DNA of 64,000 nt from Tunicatimonas sp964551335 (GCA_964551335.1 CAZKCO010000013.1:108582-172581); one strand, 5' to 3'. Positions 9,245 to 18,338 are shown, counted from the first letter of the stretch. The notes: generated by a model from the letters alone, not told the origin. Numbers and translations are program-made.

Positions 9245-11149
9245 ATGAGTTCACCGCCCACCATATCTCAGCAGCGTGCTCGATGGTTCAAGATTATCGC
9301 CATTCTGCTTCCGTTCTTGCTGCTGCTGCTACTGGAAGGTGGATTACGGCTTATTGGCTACGGGAACGATTACCCGCTCTTTATAACCAGCGAAACCGAT
9401 GCCGACTACTGGGTGATGAATCCGCGGGTTTCGGAAAAGTATTTCTCCCAAAGCGCTAATGCGACCGTAGGCTATCAGGAACTCTTTCTCAAGAGTAAAG
9501 ACGGTAACGCTTTCCGTATCTTCGTGTTGGGGGCTTCTACGGCCGTAGGCTACCCCTACCTGCATAATGGCTCTTTTCACCGCTGGCTACAGCACCGATT
9601 AAACCGCACTTTTCCCGACCGCACTATTGAAGTAATCAATCTGGCACTGACCGCGGTCAACTCCTACACCGTGCTTGATTTTGCCGAGCAATTGGTTGAC
9701 TATCAGCCCGACGCCGTACTGATCTACGCTGGGCACAACGAATACTACGGGGCGCTGGGAGTTGGCTCTACCACCGCCGTAGCCAGCAACCCTAATTTGG
9801 TTCGGCTGATACTGAAACTCCGAGAATTCCGTACAGTGCAGTTGTTTACGAATGCGTTTAGTGTATTTAGGCCGGAGGTGTCTAAATCTGAGTTGCAGGA
9901 AAACCTGATGAGGCGAATGACGGCTGAACAGGAAATTCCTTTTGGTTCGGAATTATACGAGCGGGGAATCCGGCAGTACGAAGCCAACCTGGAGGCGACC
10001 TTATCTGTATTGCAGCAGCATAATATTTCTACTTTTGTAAGCACCCTAGTTAGCAACGAAAAGGATTTAACTCCTTTCATCAGCGACTCTACTCAAACTG
10101 AGCAGTCGGCGGATCATTACTACCGACTGGGGCAGAATGCTTATCGTCAGGAAGATTTCGCTGCCGCCAAGCAGCATTTTGTCCGGGCAAAAGAATTGGA
10201 CCTGCTGCGTTTCCGGGCTCCCGAGGCCATGAACCAGATTGTCCGCCAATTAGCCGAACGTTTTTCTGAAGTACATTTGGTCGATAGCCGCGCCCACCTG
10301 GAAGACTATGCTAAGCACGGAATTATTGGAAACGAAACCTTGCTGGAGCACGTACACCCGAATTTGCACGGCTATTCCCTTATTGCTGATGCATTCTACC
10401 AACAATTAGAAGAAAAGCAGCTAATCAGTTCTGACTGGTCTCAAGCCAACAACTGGCCGCAGGCGTACCGGGAAATGCCCATTACCGAAGTAGATTCGCT
10501 GAAGGGCGCTTACGAAGTGATGATGCTGAAGGAAGGCTGGCCGTTCTACCAACCTATCGCTGATTTGGACACCACCAACCGGACTCTTCCTGAAGCTATT
10601 GCCGGAGCTTTGGCCGTACAGCAACTCACCTGGGATCAGGCGATGGAGCGCTTGTATCAACACTACTACCAAAACCAACAGTTGGCCCAGGCCCTTAAAG
10701 TAGCCGAAGCAGTTGCCTTGGAGCACCCCCGTGAGGTCCAGTTTTTCACCAAAGCCGCCGGACTAGCTCTACAGTTAGATAGCTTGGATAAAGCTGATTA
10801 CCTTTTCCAACGGGCGTTATCTTTGGAGCCTTCCGCGGCGTTAGCCCGAAAAATTGCCATCAACTTTATTAAAACCGATGCGCTGGAAGAAGCACTGCCC
10901 TATTTGCGCTATATCATGGAGCGGGAGTCTACCGACCGGCTAAGTTTCCGGTTGGCCGAAGCCATCGAGTCAATACTAGCTTTTAGCGAAGCTGAGAGTT
11001 CTAACAATACCGAAAAACTAACCCGGTTAGCGGCAAACTATCTACTTTTAGGAAAGGAGGATACGGCCGAAGTATATTTACGTAATGTGTTGGCGCAAGA
11101 ACCCGCCAATGAAGAGGCATTAAATTTACTACAACAGATACAAAACTAG
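9245..11149 (+). CDS. SGNH/GDSL-type hydrolase with C-terminal TPR repeats
   Basis: This 634-aa protein is anchored by one N-terminal membrane helix (FKIIAILLPFLLLLLLEGG, ~15-33). The SGNH fold follows: block I RIFVLGASTAVGY with the likely nucleophile Ser98, block III IYAGHNEYYG with Asn165, and block V EHVHPNLHGY at 368-377 with the catalytic His region. Helical TPR-like repeats fill about 290-340 and 450-630 (AEVYLRNVLAQEPANEEALN). The family deacetylates or de-esterifies glycans and lipids; the substrate here is unknown. It is 4 bp upstream of the DUF5989 gene and heads a cassette with SxtJ-like and carbamoyltransferase genes, so a role in glycan or metabolite decoration is likely. Confidence 0.85.
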   Translation: MSSPPTISQQRARWFKIIAILLPFLLLLLLEGGLRLIGYGNDYPLFITSETDADYWVMNPRVSEKYFSQSANATVGYQELFLKSKDGNAFRIFVLGASTAVGYPYLHNGSFHRWLQHRLNRTFPDRTIEVINLALTAVNSYTVLDFAEQLVDYQPDAVLIYAGHNEYYGALGVGSTTAVASNPNLVRLILKLREFRTVQLFTNAFSVFRPEVSKSELQENLMRRMTAEQEIPFGSELYERGIRQYEANLEATLSVLQQHNISTFVSTLVSNEKDLTPFISDSTQTEQSADHYYRLGQNAYRQEDFAAAKQHFVRAKELDLLRFRAPEAMNQIVRQLAERFSEVHLVDSRAHLEDYAKHGIIGNETLLEHVHPNLHGYSLIADAFYQQLEEKQLISSDWSQANNWPQAYREMPITEVDSLKGAYEVMMLKEGWPFYQPIADLDTTNRTLPEAIAGALAVQQLTWDQAMERLYQHYYQNQQLAQALKVAEAVALEHPREVQFFTKAAGLALQLDSLDKADYLFQRALSLEPSAALARKIAINFIKTDALEEALPYLRYIMERESTDRLSFRLAEAIESILAFSEAESSNNTEKLTRLAANYLLLGKEDTAEVYLRNVLAQEPANEEALNLLQQIQN

Positions 11150-11153
11150 CTAT

Positions 11154-11303
11154 ATGGAAACTATCAGGGAATTCTGGCTATTTCTCCGAACCCGTAAAAA
11201 GTACTGGCTCATTCCTACTTTTATATTATTACTACTGATTGGGTTTCTAATTGTAGCTACCAGCGGCTCGGCGTTGGCTCCGTTTATTTACTCAATTTTC
11301 TAA
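11154..11303 (+). CDS. DUF5989 family small membrane protein (SxtK-like)
   Basis: A 49-aa frame starts at ATG 11154 and begins METIREFWLFLRTRKKYWLI, followed by one hydrophobic helix (PTFILLLLIGFLIVATSG) and the tail SALAPFIYSIF. This is the full pattern of the tiny DUF5989 family: an aromatic and basic N-terminus, then a single membrane helix. It starts 4 bp after the SGNH hydrolase stop and precedes the SxtJ-like gene by 56 bp. In saxitoxin clusters a similar small protein (SxtK) accompanies SxtJ and the carbamoyltransferase SxtI. Its function is unknown; it may hold the partners at the membrane. It falls below common length cut-offs for gene finding. Confidence 0.82.
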   Translation: METIREFWLFLRTRKKYWLIPTFILLLLIGFLIVATSGSALAPFIYSIF

Positions 11304-11359
11304 TGTGTTATAAATAAACGTACCCCCAAGAGCACATAAACACATGAACACATTGTTCT

Positions 11360-11758
11360 ATGAAACTACCTAACATCATCATTACTCTATTCAGCCGAAG
11401 GCAACTACTGGAAACCAGCCTGGTGCTTGTAATACTGGGCATTATATTGGGATTTATACAGGATCAGTCTAACTGGTTTGTCGCTGCCGCAGTAGTAGCG
11501 GGTATCGGGCTGGTAGTACCTAAATTGCTGTACCCGGTAGCGGTAGTATGGTTTACGCTGGGAAATGTACTTAGCAAGTTGGTTTCGCCACTGTTGCTAA
11601 CTTTAGTCTTTCTGCTACTGATTACTCCCATCGGATTCATCCGAAGGTGGTCGGGCCACGACTCCCTGCAGTTGCGGTGGACTAAGCCCAATGATCAATC
11701 CCTCTTTAAAGAAAGAAATCATACCTTTACGGCTTCCGACTTAAAAAACTCCTTTTGA
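11360..11758 (+). CDS. SxtJ-like membrane protein
   Basis: A 132-aa protein with several membrane segments: LLETSLVLVILGIILGF, WFVAAAVVAGIGLVV, and the stretch LSKLVSPLLLTLVFLLLITP. The conserved-looking exit motif LITPIGFIRRWSGHDSLQLR is followed by a short charged tail (KPNDQSLFKERNHTF), as in SxtJ-type proteins. It lies between the DUF5989 gene and the carbamoyltransferase, 38 bp before the latter. The biochemical role of SxtJ is unknown; constant neighbourhood with carbamoyltransferases suggests an accessory or membrane-tethering part. The family call rests on motif memory plus the cassette context. Confidence 0.78.
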   Translation: MKLPNIIITLFSRRQLLETSLVLVILGIILGFIQDQSNWFVAAAVVAGIGLVVPKLLYPVAVVWFTLGNVLSKLVSPLLLTLVFLLLITPIGFIRRWSGHDSLQLRWTKPNDQSLFKERNHTFTASDLKNSF

Positions 11759-11796
11759 GTTTAGCCAACCAATCACCTCCGTTCATTTAGTAGCTC

Positions 11797-13593
11797 GTGC
11801 GATACGTAATCCTCGGAATTTCAGCATTCTACCACGACAGTGCCGCCGCTTTGGTGATTGATGGACAGATTATTGCGGCTGCTCAGGAGGAACGGTTTAC
11901 CCGCATCAAGCACGATGCTTCGTTTCCTACTAACGCGGTGCGTTACGTATTAGCTGAAGCCGGTATTGCTATTGGTGAAGTTAATAGCATTGTATTTTAC
12001 GATAAGCCGCTACTAAAATTTGAGCGCCTGCTGGAAACCTACCACGCTATTGCTCCACAGGGTTTGAAAAGTTTTCTGACCGCTATACCCGTTTGGATTA
12101 AAGACAAACTGTTTCTGAAACGGCTGATCCGCCGGGAGCTAACGACACTGGGTCACTTTACTGCTCCTATCCGGTTTACCGAACATCATCTGTCGCACGC
12201 CGCCAGCGCTTTCTATCCCTCTCCCTTTATCGAAGCGGCGATTCTTACCATCGACGGGGTAGGAGAATGGGCTACCACTACCATCAGCTACGGAAAGGGT
12301 AGCCAGATTAAGATGCTACGTGAACTTCACTTTCCTCATTCAGTAGGTTTGCTGTATTCAGCCTTTACCTATTACCTGGGCTTTAGAGTCAATAGTGGCG
12401 AATACAAACTCATGGGGTTGGCACCCTACGGCGATACGGACGCAGAACAGACAAAGAACTTCCGCCAGAAAATTTTGGATGAGTTAGTTCGCCTGCACGA
12501 AGACGGCTCTATTCAGCTAAACCTGTTGTACTTCAAATTTCTAAGTGGGTTGCGAATGGCTGACGACCGGAAATGGGAACAGCTATTCGGTATTCCCCGC
12601 CGCTCGCCCGAATCCGAAATTCGCTCCGAACACGCCAATCTGGCTCTGGCCATTCAGCAAGTTACCGAAGAAATAGTGCTACGCCTGGCTACTACCGCTC
12701 GCTCTCTCACGCAATGCCAGAACCTGGTAATGGCTGGTGGCGTAGCATTGAATAGCGTAGCTAACGGCAAGCTACTCGCTGAAAAAGTATTTGATAATAT
12801 CTGGATACAACCCGCCGCGGGTGATGCGGGTGGGGCTTTAGGCGCCGCCCTGGCCGAGTGGTACATCGGGCAGCGATCCGAGCGAATTACTGAATCGCCG
12901 GATAGTATGCAGGGAGCTTATCTGGGCCCTTCCTTTAGCAATAGAACTATCGAAAACTTGCTTTTCCGGCAGGATGGTCGCTATACGCACTACGAAAACT
13001 TCGCTGAGCTAGCCGAGGTGACCGCCCAACAACTGACTGAAGGCAAGGTGGTAGGCTGGTTTCAGGGGCGGATGGAGTTTGGCCCCCGGGCACTAGGCAA
13101 CCGCAGTATTCTGGCCGATGCCCGCTCCTCTGAAATGCAGCAGCGACTAAACCAGAAGATTAAGTTCCGGGAAAGCTTTCGTCCCTTCGCCCCCAGTGTG
13201 CTGAAAGAAGACGCACCAGATTATTTTGACTTGGATACTGTTTCTCCCTACATGCTGTTAGTGCGCCCGGTAGCCGCCCTCCGTCGAACCCAAACAATAG
13301 CAAAATCTGCCGGTGAATGGAGAGAGCAGCTTGCCCAAGCCCGTTCGGATATTCCGGCGGTTACCCACGTGGACTTCTCGGCTCGGATTCAGACGGTAGA
13401 TGACCAGACCAATCCTCGTTTCGCGCAGTTACTGCGGGCGTTTAAACAACTAACTGGTCATGGTCTTGTGGTAAATACCAGCTTCAACGTGCGCGACGAG
13501 CCGATTGTTTGCAGTCCTCAGGACGCACTCCGTTGCTTCTATCAGACTGAAATGGATATACTGATAATGGAAAATTTTCTGATCGTTAAATAA
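11797..13593 (+). CDS. Carbamoyltransferase, NodU/CmcH/SxtI type
   Basis: This 598-aa enzyme is predicted to transfer a carbamoyl group from carbamoyl phosphate, through carbamoyl-adenylate, to a hydroxyl of a sugar or metabolite. The N-terminal Kae1-like domain starts LGISAFYHDSAAALV and carries TEHHLSHAASAFYPSPF with metal-ligand histidines His130, His131 and His134, then LTIDGVGEW. The ATP-binding part includes VMAGGVALNSVANGKL and QPAAGDAGGALGAAL. The C-terminal YrdC-like domain begins with the hallmark MEFGPRALGNRSILADAR (427-444). Translation starts at GTG 11797. Length and both halves are intact. As last gene of the SGNH-DUF5989-SxtJ cassette it is the likely catalytic core; the acceptor is unknown. 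Confidence 0.92.
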   Translation: MRYVILGISAFYHDSAAALVIDGQIIAAAQEERFTRIKHDASFPTNAVRYVLAEAGIAIGEVNSIVFYDKPLLKFERLLETYHAIAPQGLKSFLTAIPVWIKDKLFLKRLIRRELTTLGHFTAPIRFTEHHLSHAASAFYPSPFIEAAILTIDGVGEWATTTISYGKGSQIKMLRELHFPHSVGLLYSAFTYYLGFRVNSGEYKLMGLAPYGDTDAEQTKNFRQKILDELVRLHEDGSIQLNLLYFKFLSGLRMADDRKWEQLFGIPRRSPESEIRSEHANLALAIQQVTEEIVLRLATTARSLTQCQNLVMAGGVALNSVANGKLLAEKVFDNIWIQPAAGDAGGALGAALAEWYIGQRSERITESPDSMQGAYLGPSFSNRTIENLLFRQDGRYTHYENFAELAEVTAQQLTEGKVVGWFQGRMEFGPRALGNRSILADARSSEMQQRLNQKIKFRESFRPFAPSVLKEDAPDYFDLDTVSPYMLLVRPVAALRRTQTIAKSAGEWREQLAQARSDIPAVTHVDFSARIQTVDDQTNPRFAQLLRAFKQLTGHGLVVNTSFNVRDEPIVCSPQDALRCFYQTEMDILIMENFLIVK

Positions 13594-13605
13594 GACACTT
13601 TTGTG

Positions 13606-14469
13606 TCAGGTTAGTTCGCGGTATACTAGTACCGGATAAGTAGCGAAATAAGAGATATCTTTTACCTTGCTGCGCTCAAAAAGACGTTCAAAGAAATTAC
13701 GGCGATGGTGCAAAAGTACCACCATATCCATACCCCGCTGAATGGCGTACTGATCTATAGCGTGCACAATGTCGTCTTTACATTCCATCTCTTCGAAAAT
13801 AAAGTCAGCACTCGTAAGAGCTTCCCTAATTCGTTGCTGAAAATCTTCGTAGGTAGCCTGCTCTATCAGGCTTTTATTATGGCACATATGCACTACGTGA
13901 ATTTCGGACTGGAAGGGCTCGGTAAATAATGCTAAGCGAGTTAGTGAGTCAATATCTTCTTCTTGATAATTGGTAGCGTATATGATCTTTTTGGGCACCT
14001 GGTAGCTGGCCTCAGTCGGTACGCAGAGTACCGGGCAAGGAGCCCGCTCGATCGTTTTTACAGTATTACTGCCTACGTACTCTTCAAAGACATCCTTCAC
14101 CCCTGAAGTACCCATGACGATCATAGAAAACTGATGCTCTTCAGCATAATCTACAATTTGCCGATTCATCGGTCCGTAAGTAAAGTGGTAGTCACAGGCA
14201 GCAAGCCCTTCTTTATGTTCAATCCGATAAACTTCATTAGACAGTTGTTTGAGCATATCTTCAGCATGGCCTACTAGGTTGTCAATATCATCTTGCTTGT
14301 AACGATCAGGGAGTTTCTGACTGGAAAGAGCCGCCCCAAATTCTTCTTCGGTAAACACATGGATCAGGGTTAAACTAGCCTGATGGGCGGCACCTAGTTT
14401 AGCCGCAAATTCTACCGCATTCAACGAACTTTCTGAAAAGTCGATCGGGCAAAGAATTCGATTCATCAT
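13606..14469 (-). CDS. Tandem-domain universal stress protein (UspA family)
   Basis: 287 aa with two Usp folds, about 1-150 and 155-287. The first starts MNRILCPIDFSESSLNAVEF and carries the ATP-binding signature GTSG-x9-GS (Gly120, Gly123, Gly133, Ser134), followed by APCPVLCVP. The second starts KKIIYATNYQEEDIDS and lacks a clear copy of that signature, so only one half probably binds nucleotide. Such tandem Usp proteins respond to starvation and stress in Bacteroidota. The gene converges on the carbamoyltransferase; a small gacac-tttt-gtgtc hairpin (13594-13607) spans the 12-bp junction. Confidence 0.92.
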   Translation of the reverse strand: MMNRILCPIDFSESSLNAVEFAAKLGAAHQASLTLIHVFTEEEFGAALSSQKLPDRYKQDDIDNLVGHAEDMLKQLSNEVYRIEHKEGLAACDYHFTYGPMNRQIVDYAEEHQFSMIVMGTSGVKDVFEEYVGSNTVKTIERAPCPVLCVPTEASYQVPKKIIYATNYQEEDIDSLTRLALFTEPFQSEIHVVHMCHNKSLIEQATYEDFQQRIREALTSADFIFEEMECKDDIVHAIDQYAIQRGMDMVVLLHHRRNFFERLFERSKVKDISYFATYPVLVYRELT

Positions 14470-14582
14470 AGGTTAAAATTATTTTATACCTGAAGGTACA
14501 AAGTTTCCTGCTGATATTTCGACGGACTGGAAAATTGCAAAAAATTAGTTACTAACTAAAGTCCTTTATGATGGACAATGTA

Positions 14583-16178
14583 CTAATCAGACTCGAACGA
14601 CCTTTGCTCTAATTTCTCCAATTGATCAAGAACTATAGAACGGCGCTGAGCGCAGAACTCGTTAATTAACTGGACGTTCCGCTCCCAGTCCGCTACAGAA
14701 GTTGGATATCCCCAGCGGTTTATATGTTCAGGCATGAGGGGCGATAACTGTGACGAAATTTGATCTACCACGTAGTGAATACGGCTTTGAGATAATATTG
14801 TATTTAGCAGTTCCCGATATCGATGGATAAATCGCTCACGGAAGACCGGAACCTTTATAAGCTTCTGAAATATGGTATTTATTTGGGTCGGCACGTAGGT
14901 ATCCATTGTTTCAAAATAATTATGATTAACCGCGTCCGTTTCAAAAATTCGATCAGCCCAACCAAGGTAGTTGTTTAATTGATCTCGATAAAGTCGGGGA
15001 AAGTTGAAAGCAAAATCAGTATCGTAAAGTATAAAATGTAATTTCTTGTCAAGGAAAGCCGCTTTCACGTTATTATGAGGCCAATCACTATTACTTATGA
15101 AGGTCTGTACTATAATATAATCTATGAAATTGGGAATATCAATAAGGTGAGTTAAGCTATCGAAATTGGCTGCTTGGCTAAAATCAGTACTTTCAGTAAA
15201 GTCCATTAAATTTCCCAATTGATAATCGAACCCATTACTAATCACGAGCGCTTCTCCGTCGTGCAGTTCACCCATACGTATCTGGCTACGGTTCAGTCTC
15301 GGATATTTATCTTCCAGATATTCCTCAGAGATGCGTTCTCGCAAATATTGTATCCCCCAAAACTCACCATTAATGAACGTGGCTACCGGTTGGTAATCCA
15401 GTACAATGTTGTAAGTAGATTGGCAAAGTTCACTTACTAACGCATCGCGCATATGAGCCAGCAGAAAATCATTCCCTCCATTTCTTAATCTCAAAGAATG
15501 CGCTTTCTGCTGATTATTTTCATTAAATATTGAGGTGGTTGCTATTGGCCGATGGAACTCGAGGTCCAGCGATTTCATCGGTAGCATTTTACTACTATAT
15601 CCGGCTACGGTTGCTTCCGCTCTCTCCTTAACCTGAACCCCTTTATTTTGATCTAAAAACTGAAAATGAACTGGATAGGTCACCTCTTTATCCGAACCTT
15701 TCTGAATTGAATAGAGACCTTTTTTACCAAAAAGATAGCGAGGAGGAGCACTAAGAGATACAACCGGAAGTGACACACTATCTAGTAAAAAAGTAGTATA
15801 CTGCACGTTAGGAACATCGGGCTTGATTACCCAAGGGTAGGTGAGTGCCACGGTAACCATCCGGGGAGAAATCGACTGCTCCACTGGAGCAGGGTAGTTG
15901 GGAAATTCGCTTGAAGGCTTGGTTTTCCAAAATCCAGCATCAGCCCCAATTACCCGCGTATTACGTACCGCGTCGGACGGTCCAAGTAGCCAATAGCGCA
16001 ATCCTTCACCTTGAACCTGAAGGGTGACCCGATGGGGTTGAGAAGACGACACCTCCGCAGTGACAATTGCTTTTGGCGTGTATGTTAACAGCAGACCATA
16101 TCCTCCTATCAAGCTCATCAATACAACGAGTCCACTAATCAAGTAATCTCTACGCCGTCTTTGCTGTTTAATGAGCAT
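14583..16178 (-). CDS. CotH kinase-like protein
   Basis: This 531-aa membrane-anchored protein has an N-terminal helix (LISGLVVLMSLIGGYGLLLT, ~13-32). The CotH core includes VVSLSAPPRYLFG, SLDLEFHRPIA, LRLRNGGNDFLLAHMRDALV, FINGEFWGIQYLRERISEEY, and SNSDWPHNNVKAAFLDKKLH followed by FILYDTDFAFN. The last two blocks match the catalytic and metal-binding parts of CotH kinases, which phosphorylate secreted proteins such as spore-coat CotB. The N-terminal region (residues ~95-130) resembles the beta-rich decoration domain found before CotH cores. It overlaps the VTC-domain gene by 11 bp and follows the DUF4956 gene, a trio often kept together. The substrate is unknown. Confidence 0.85.
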   Translation of the reverse strand: MLIKQQRRRRDYLISGLVVLMSLIGGYGLLLTYTPKAIVTAEVSSSQPHRVTLQVQGEGLRYWLLGPSDAVRNTRVIGADAGFWKTKPSSEFPNYPAPVEQSISPRMVTVALTYPWVIKPDVPNVQYTTFLLDSVSLPVVSLSAPPRYLFGKKGLYSIQKGSDKEVTYPVHFQFLDQNKGVQVKERAEATVAGYSSKMLPMKSLDLEFHRPIATTSIFNENNQQKAHSLRLRNGGNDFLLAHMRDALVSELCQSTYNIVLDYQPVATFINGEFWGIQYLRERISEEYLEDKYPRLNRSQIRMGELHDGEALVISNGFDYQLGNLMDFTESTDFSQAANFDSLTHLIDIPNFIDYIIVQTFISNSDWPHNNVKAAFLDKKLHFILYDTDFAFNFPRLYRDQLNNYLGWADRIFETDAVNHNYFETMDTYVPTQINTIFQKLIKVPVFRERFIHRYRELLNTILSQSRIHYVVDQISSQLSPLMPEHINRWGYPTSVADWERNVQLINEFCAQRRSIVLDQLEKLEQRSFESD

Positions 16179-16872
16179 AATAAAAGACAGTTCGCTCCAT
16201 ACCTAATTGATATTTAGAGAACTTAGATAGCCGAAAGGGCAGCATACGGCCTATTTCACGACCAAAACCTTCTTCTGAGGCATCGTATTTTAACTCCAAA
16301 ATATTGGGAGCCTCGTAAGAATAGCCAAGCTGATGGTTAAAGGAACCGAACCGCCGAAAAGAAATTGCAGTATCCAGCGTAATACGTACTCGCTTATCAA
16401 GCGACTCGAAATACTTACGCTTGTAACGGTTGATTAATACTGGCTGGCGAATTTTGAGATCATCCAGCACGTCGGCAGGCAACCCGGTTTCGTTAATGTT
16501 CTCGTAAATGGCCTGTTTATCTAATAACTCATCCCGCTCGGATACCGCGTTTAGTGCGTAAACCTTCTTAGTTCCCAGTAATGCCCGCTTAATTTTAAAC
16601 TCAAGTTTGGGCAGAAACTGCTTAGACTGCTTCTGAGGCATCAGTTCGTCGTACCATCGCATGCGCACTTTTAGCCGGTCAGCTTTACCATACACGTTCT
16701 CCGTGAACGACTGATAATCTAAAGTATCGAAGTATATGTTGTTGATAACGCGTGAGGGATATACCTCGCGGAAAGGCACTTTGAGGGTTTTTAGAAAGAG
16801 CGATAGCGGATAGGATTTATTTGGCACAATAAATTTTCGCTCGTAGCGATACGAAGTGTGTTCTTGTTTCAT
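16168..16872 (-). CDS. VTC-domain protein (polyphosphate polymerase-like)
   Basis: 234 aa with the tunnel-fold motifs of VTC domains: YRYERKFIV at the start, NNIYFDT, RLKVRMRWYDE, PKLEFKIKRALLGTKKVY, KRKYFESLDKRVRITLDTAI, NILELKYDA and a basic LSKFSKYQLGMER near the end. In yeast Vtc4 this fold makes polyphosphate from ATP, and the acidic and basic tunnel residues expected for it appear to be present. Bacterial homologues beside CotH and DUF4956 are largely uncharacterised. There is no SPX domain or membrane segment. It overlaps CotH by 11 bp and lies 55 bp after DUF4956, so all three are probably one transcript. Confidence 0.87.
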   Translation of the reverse strand: MKQEHTSYRYERKFIVPNKSYPLSLFLKTLKVPFREVYPSRVINNIYFDTLDYQSFTENVYGKADRLKVRMRWYDELMPQKQSKQFLPKLEFKIKRALLGTKKVYALNAVSERDELLDKQAIYENINETGLPADVLDDLKIRQPVLINRYKRKYFESLDKRVRITLDTAISFRRFGSFNHQLGYSYEAPNILELKYDASEEGFGREIGRMLPFRLSKFSKYQLGMERTVFYYAH

Positions 16873-16927
16873 AATGGACGATAATAGTAAGAACAGACAG
16901 TAGATATATGGCTCGGTTGATAATTGC

Positions 16928-17599
16928 TTAGTAGTTCTCCATCTCCACGTAGTTTATATTGCAACCCGGATACTTAGAAAGAATAGTATCTTTACAGCCA
17001 CTCAGGCTCTTCACATCCGGAAACACCGCGTTGAAGGTGGCTTCGAACTGACCGTCAGACTCTTCAAATCGCTTCAACTTTAAGGTAGATGTATACTGTT
17101 CTAGTACCTCAATAAGTCCTTCAGTATCAAATCTTTCTTCCTTTACTGTGGCAAAATTGACGAATAAGTTATGCTGGTCATCACGCCGGGTAAACAGATA
17201 TTTAATAAATATGACTAACAAAATAAGTAGTACTGCCAGAATTGTCAGCAACACATATCCGGCACCAAACCCAAGCCCTACTCCAATAGTAAGAAAAAGA
17301 TAGGCCAATTCTTCCGGTTCTTTTATGGCAGTACGAAAACGAATGATCGATAAAGCACCTACTAAACCCAGAGAAAGCGCTAAAGATCCTTTAATGAAAG
17401 TGATCACCAGCATCGTAGTTACCGAAATTAAGAAAAAGTTCTTAGCAAATGCACTCTTATTAGAAATAGCGTTGCTAAACTGTCGGTAGGCAAAAGCAAT
17501 GATTTCGGCAAAGATCGCAGTAAGCAGTAAATTTCTAATAAGCCGCCCCACCTCGGTGGAGGAGACGCTCCGATAAAGATCTAGTATAGATTCTATCAT
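16928..17599 (-). CDS. DUF4956 membrane protein
   Basis: 223 aa. Four or so membrane helices fill residues ~17-140: LLLTAIFAEIIAFAYRQF, FLISVTTMLVITFIKGSLAL, then the family hallmark GALSIIRFRTAIKEPEELAY, then GVGLGFGAGYVLLTILAVLL. A soluble C-terminal ~80-residue domain (LFVNFATVKEERFDTEGLIE) resembles a ferredoxin-like regulatory fold. It is the first gene of the DUF4956-VTC-CotH set and has a plausible promoter 34 bp upstream. The family often partners VTC proteins and may provide a membrane channel or anchor; that is inference. Confidence 0.87.
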   Translation of the reverse strand: MIESILDLYRSVSSTEVGRLIRNLLLTAIFAEIIAFAYRQFSNAISNKSAFAKNFFLISVTTMLVITFIKGSLALSLGLVGALSIIRFRTAIKEPEELAYLFLTIGVGLGFGAGYVLLTILAVLLILLVIFIKYLFTRRDDQHNLFVNFATVKEERFDTEGLIEVLEQYTSTLKLKRFEESDGQFEATFNAVFPDVKSLSGCKDTILSKYPGCNINYVEMENY

Positions 17600-17632
17600 A
17601 GACTTTGTGTATTCTCATATATGGACGATTGA

Positions 17633-17640
17633 CAAATTTA
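17633..17640 (-). promoter_or_regulatory. Candidate -7 box (TAAATTTG) for the DUF4956-VTC-CotH operon
   Basis: On the minus strand TAAATTTG fits the Bacteroidota TAnnTTTG -7 element, 33 bases before the DUF4956 ATG. No exact TTG is seen at -33; the upstream stretch is nearly pure A/T. Confidence 0.4.
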
Positions 17641-17726
17641 TAAAAAAATTAATAAATTCTATATATATTATAATATATGGTTACAAGTTCTTAGTATTCT
17701 TGATATAATTTACCACTGATTGTAAA

Positions 17727-18338
17727 TCATTTTGCTTTGCTTGTCCACGGATTTTTTTTGAGCCGGAATCGCCACGGAAGCAACGCATCCTCGCCTGCGT
17801 AGTCAATGCCTACCCGGGGACTAGCGATGATTTCGTCTGTAGAAAAATCCTCGCCCCTGCCCCTATCTTCTATCCAGATTACATTTCCAGTTGTAAGATC
17901 AAGACCGTAGTGATCAGTAGTGATTCCCAGAGCTTGAGTCAGCATACCGGGGCCAGCCGTGAGCCGAGGGATGACTTCGGTCAGATTCCGCCGTTGCTGC
18001 ATAACCTCGGGATTCAGTGTGGGTTCAATGGCTCGTACGAGTACGGCATCGGGCTTCCCTTCTTCATTCGTGATTATGTTAAACATGCGATGTACTCGAT
18101 ACACGGTGTAAACGTAAGCTACCCCGCCGGAACGATACATTACTTCGGTATGGGTAGTCCGTCGGTTCAAATGCATTCGAGTTGCCTGGTCATCCTGATG
18201 GGCGTAGGCCTCGGTTTCTACAATTTTACCCCCGGCCACCTCCCCGTTAATGTCTGTGAATAGGTATTTTCCCAAGAGATCTTTACTGATTTGTAGTACA
18301 TCAGGCCGCTGATAAAAACTATGATTGAGAATAGACAT
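17727..18338 (-). CDS. DNA-3-methyladenine glycosylase (AAG/MPG family)
   Basis: This 203-aa base-excision repair enzyme removes alkylated purines. Family motifs are FYQRPDVLQISKDLLGKYLF, GGKIVETEAYAHQDDQATRM, GVAYVYTVYRVHRMFNIIT (normally with VYxxYGxH), DAVLVRAIEP, LTAGPGMLTQALGIT and the C-terminal SPRVGIDYAGEDALLPWRF. The catalytic Glu of the water-activating ETEAY motif is present. The usual YGMH is VYRVH here, a mild variant. The gene is divergent from DUF2911 and stands alone. Length is normal. Confidence 0.92.
   Translation of the reverse strand: MSILNHSFYQRPDVLQISKDLLGKYLFTDINGEVAGGKIVETEAYAHQDDQATRMHLNRRTTHTEVMYRSGGVAYVYTVYRVHRMFNIITNEEGKPDAVLVRAIEPTLNPEVMQQRRNLTEVIPRLTAGPGMLTQALGITTDHYGLDLTTGNVIWIEDRGRGEDFSTDEIIASPRVGIDYAGEDALLPWRFRLKKNPWTSKAK

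Noticed and set aside
13594..13607. Terminator between carbamoyltransferase and universal stress protein
   Set aside because: The stem is only 5 bp with no clear T-run; mentioned under the gene but not called.
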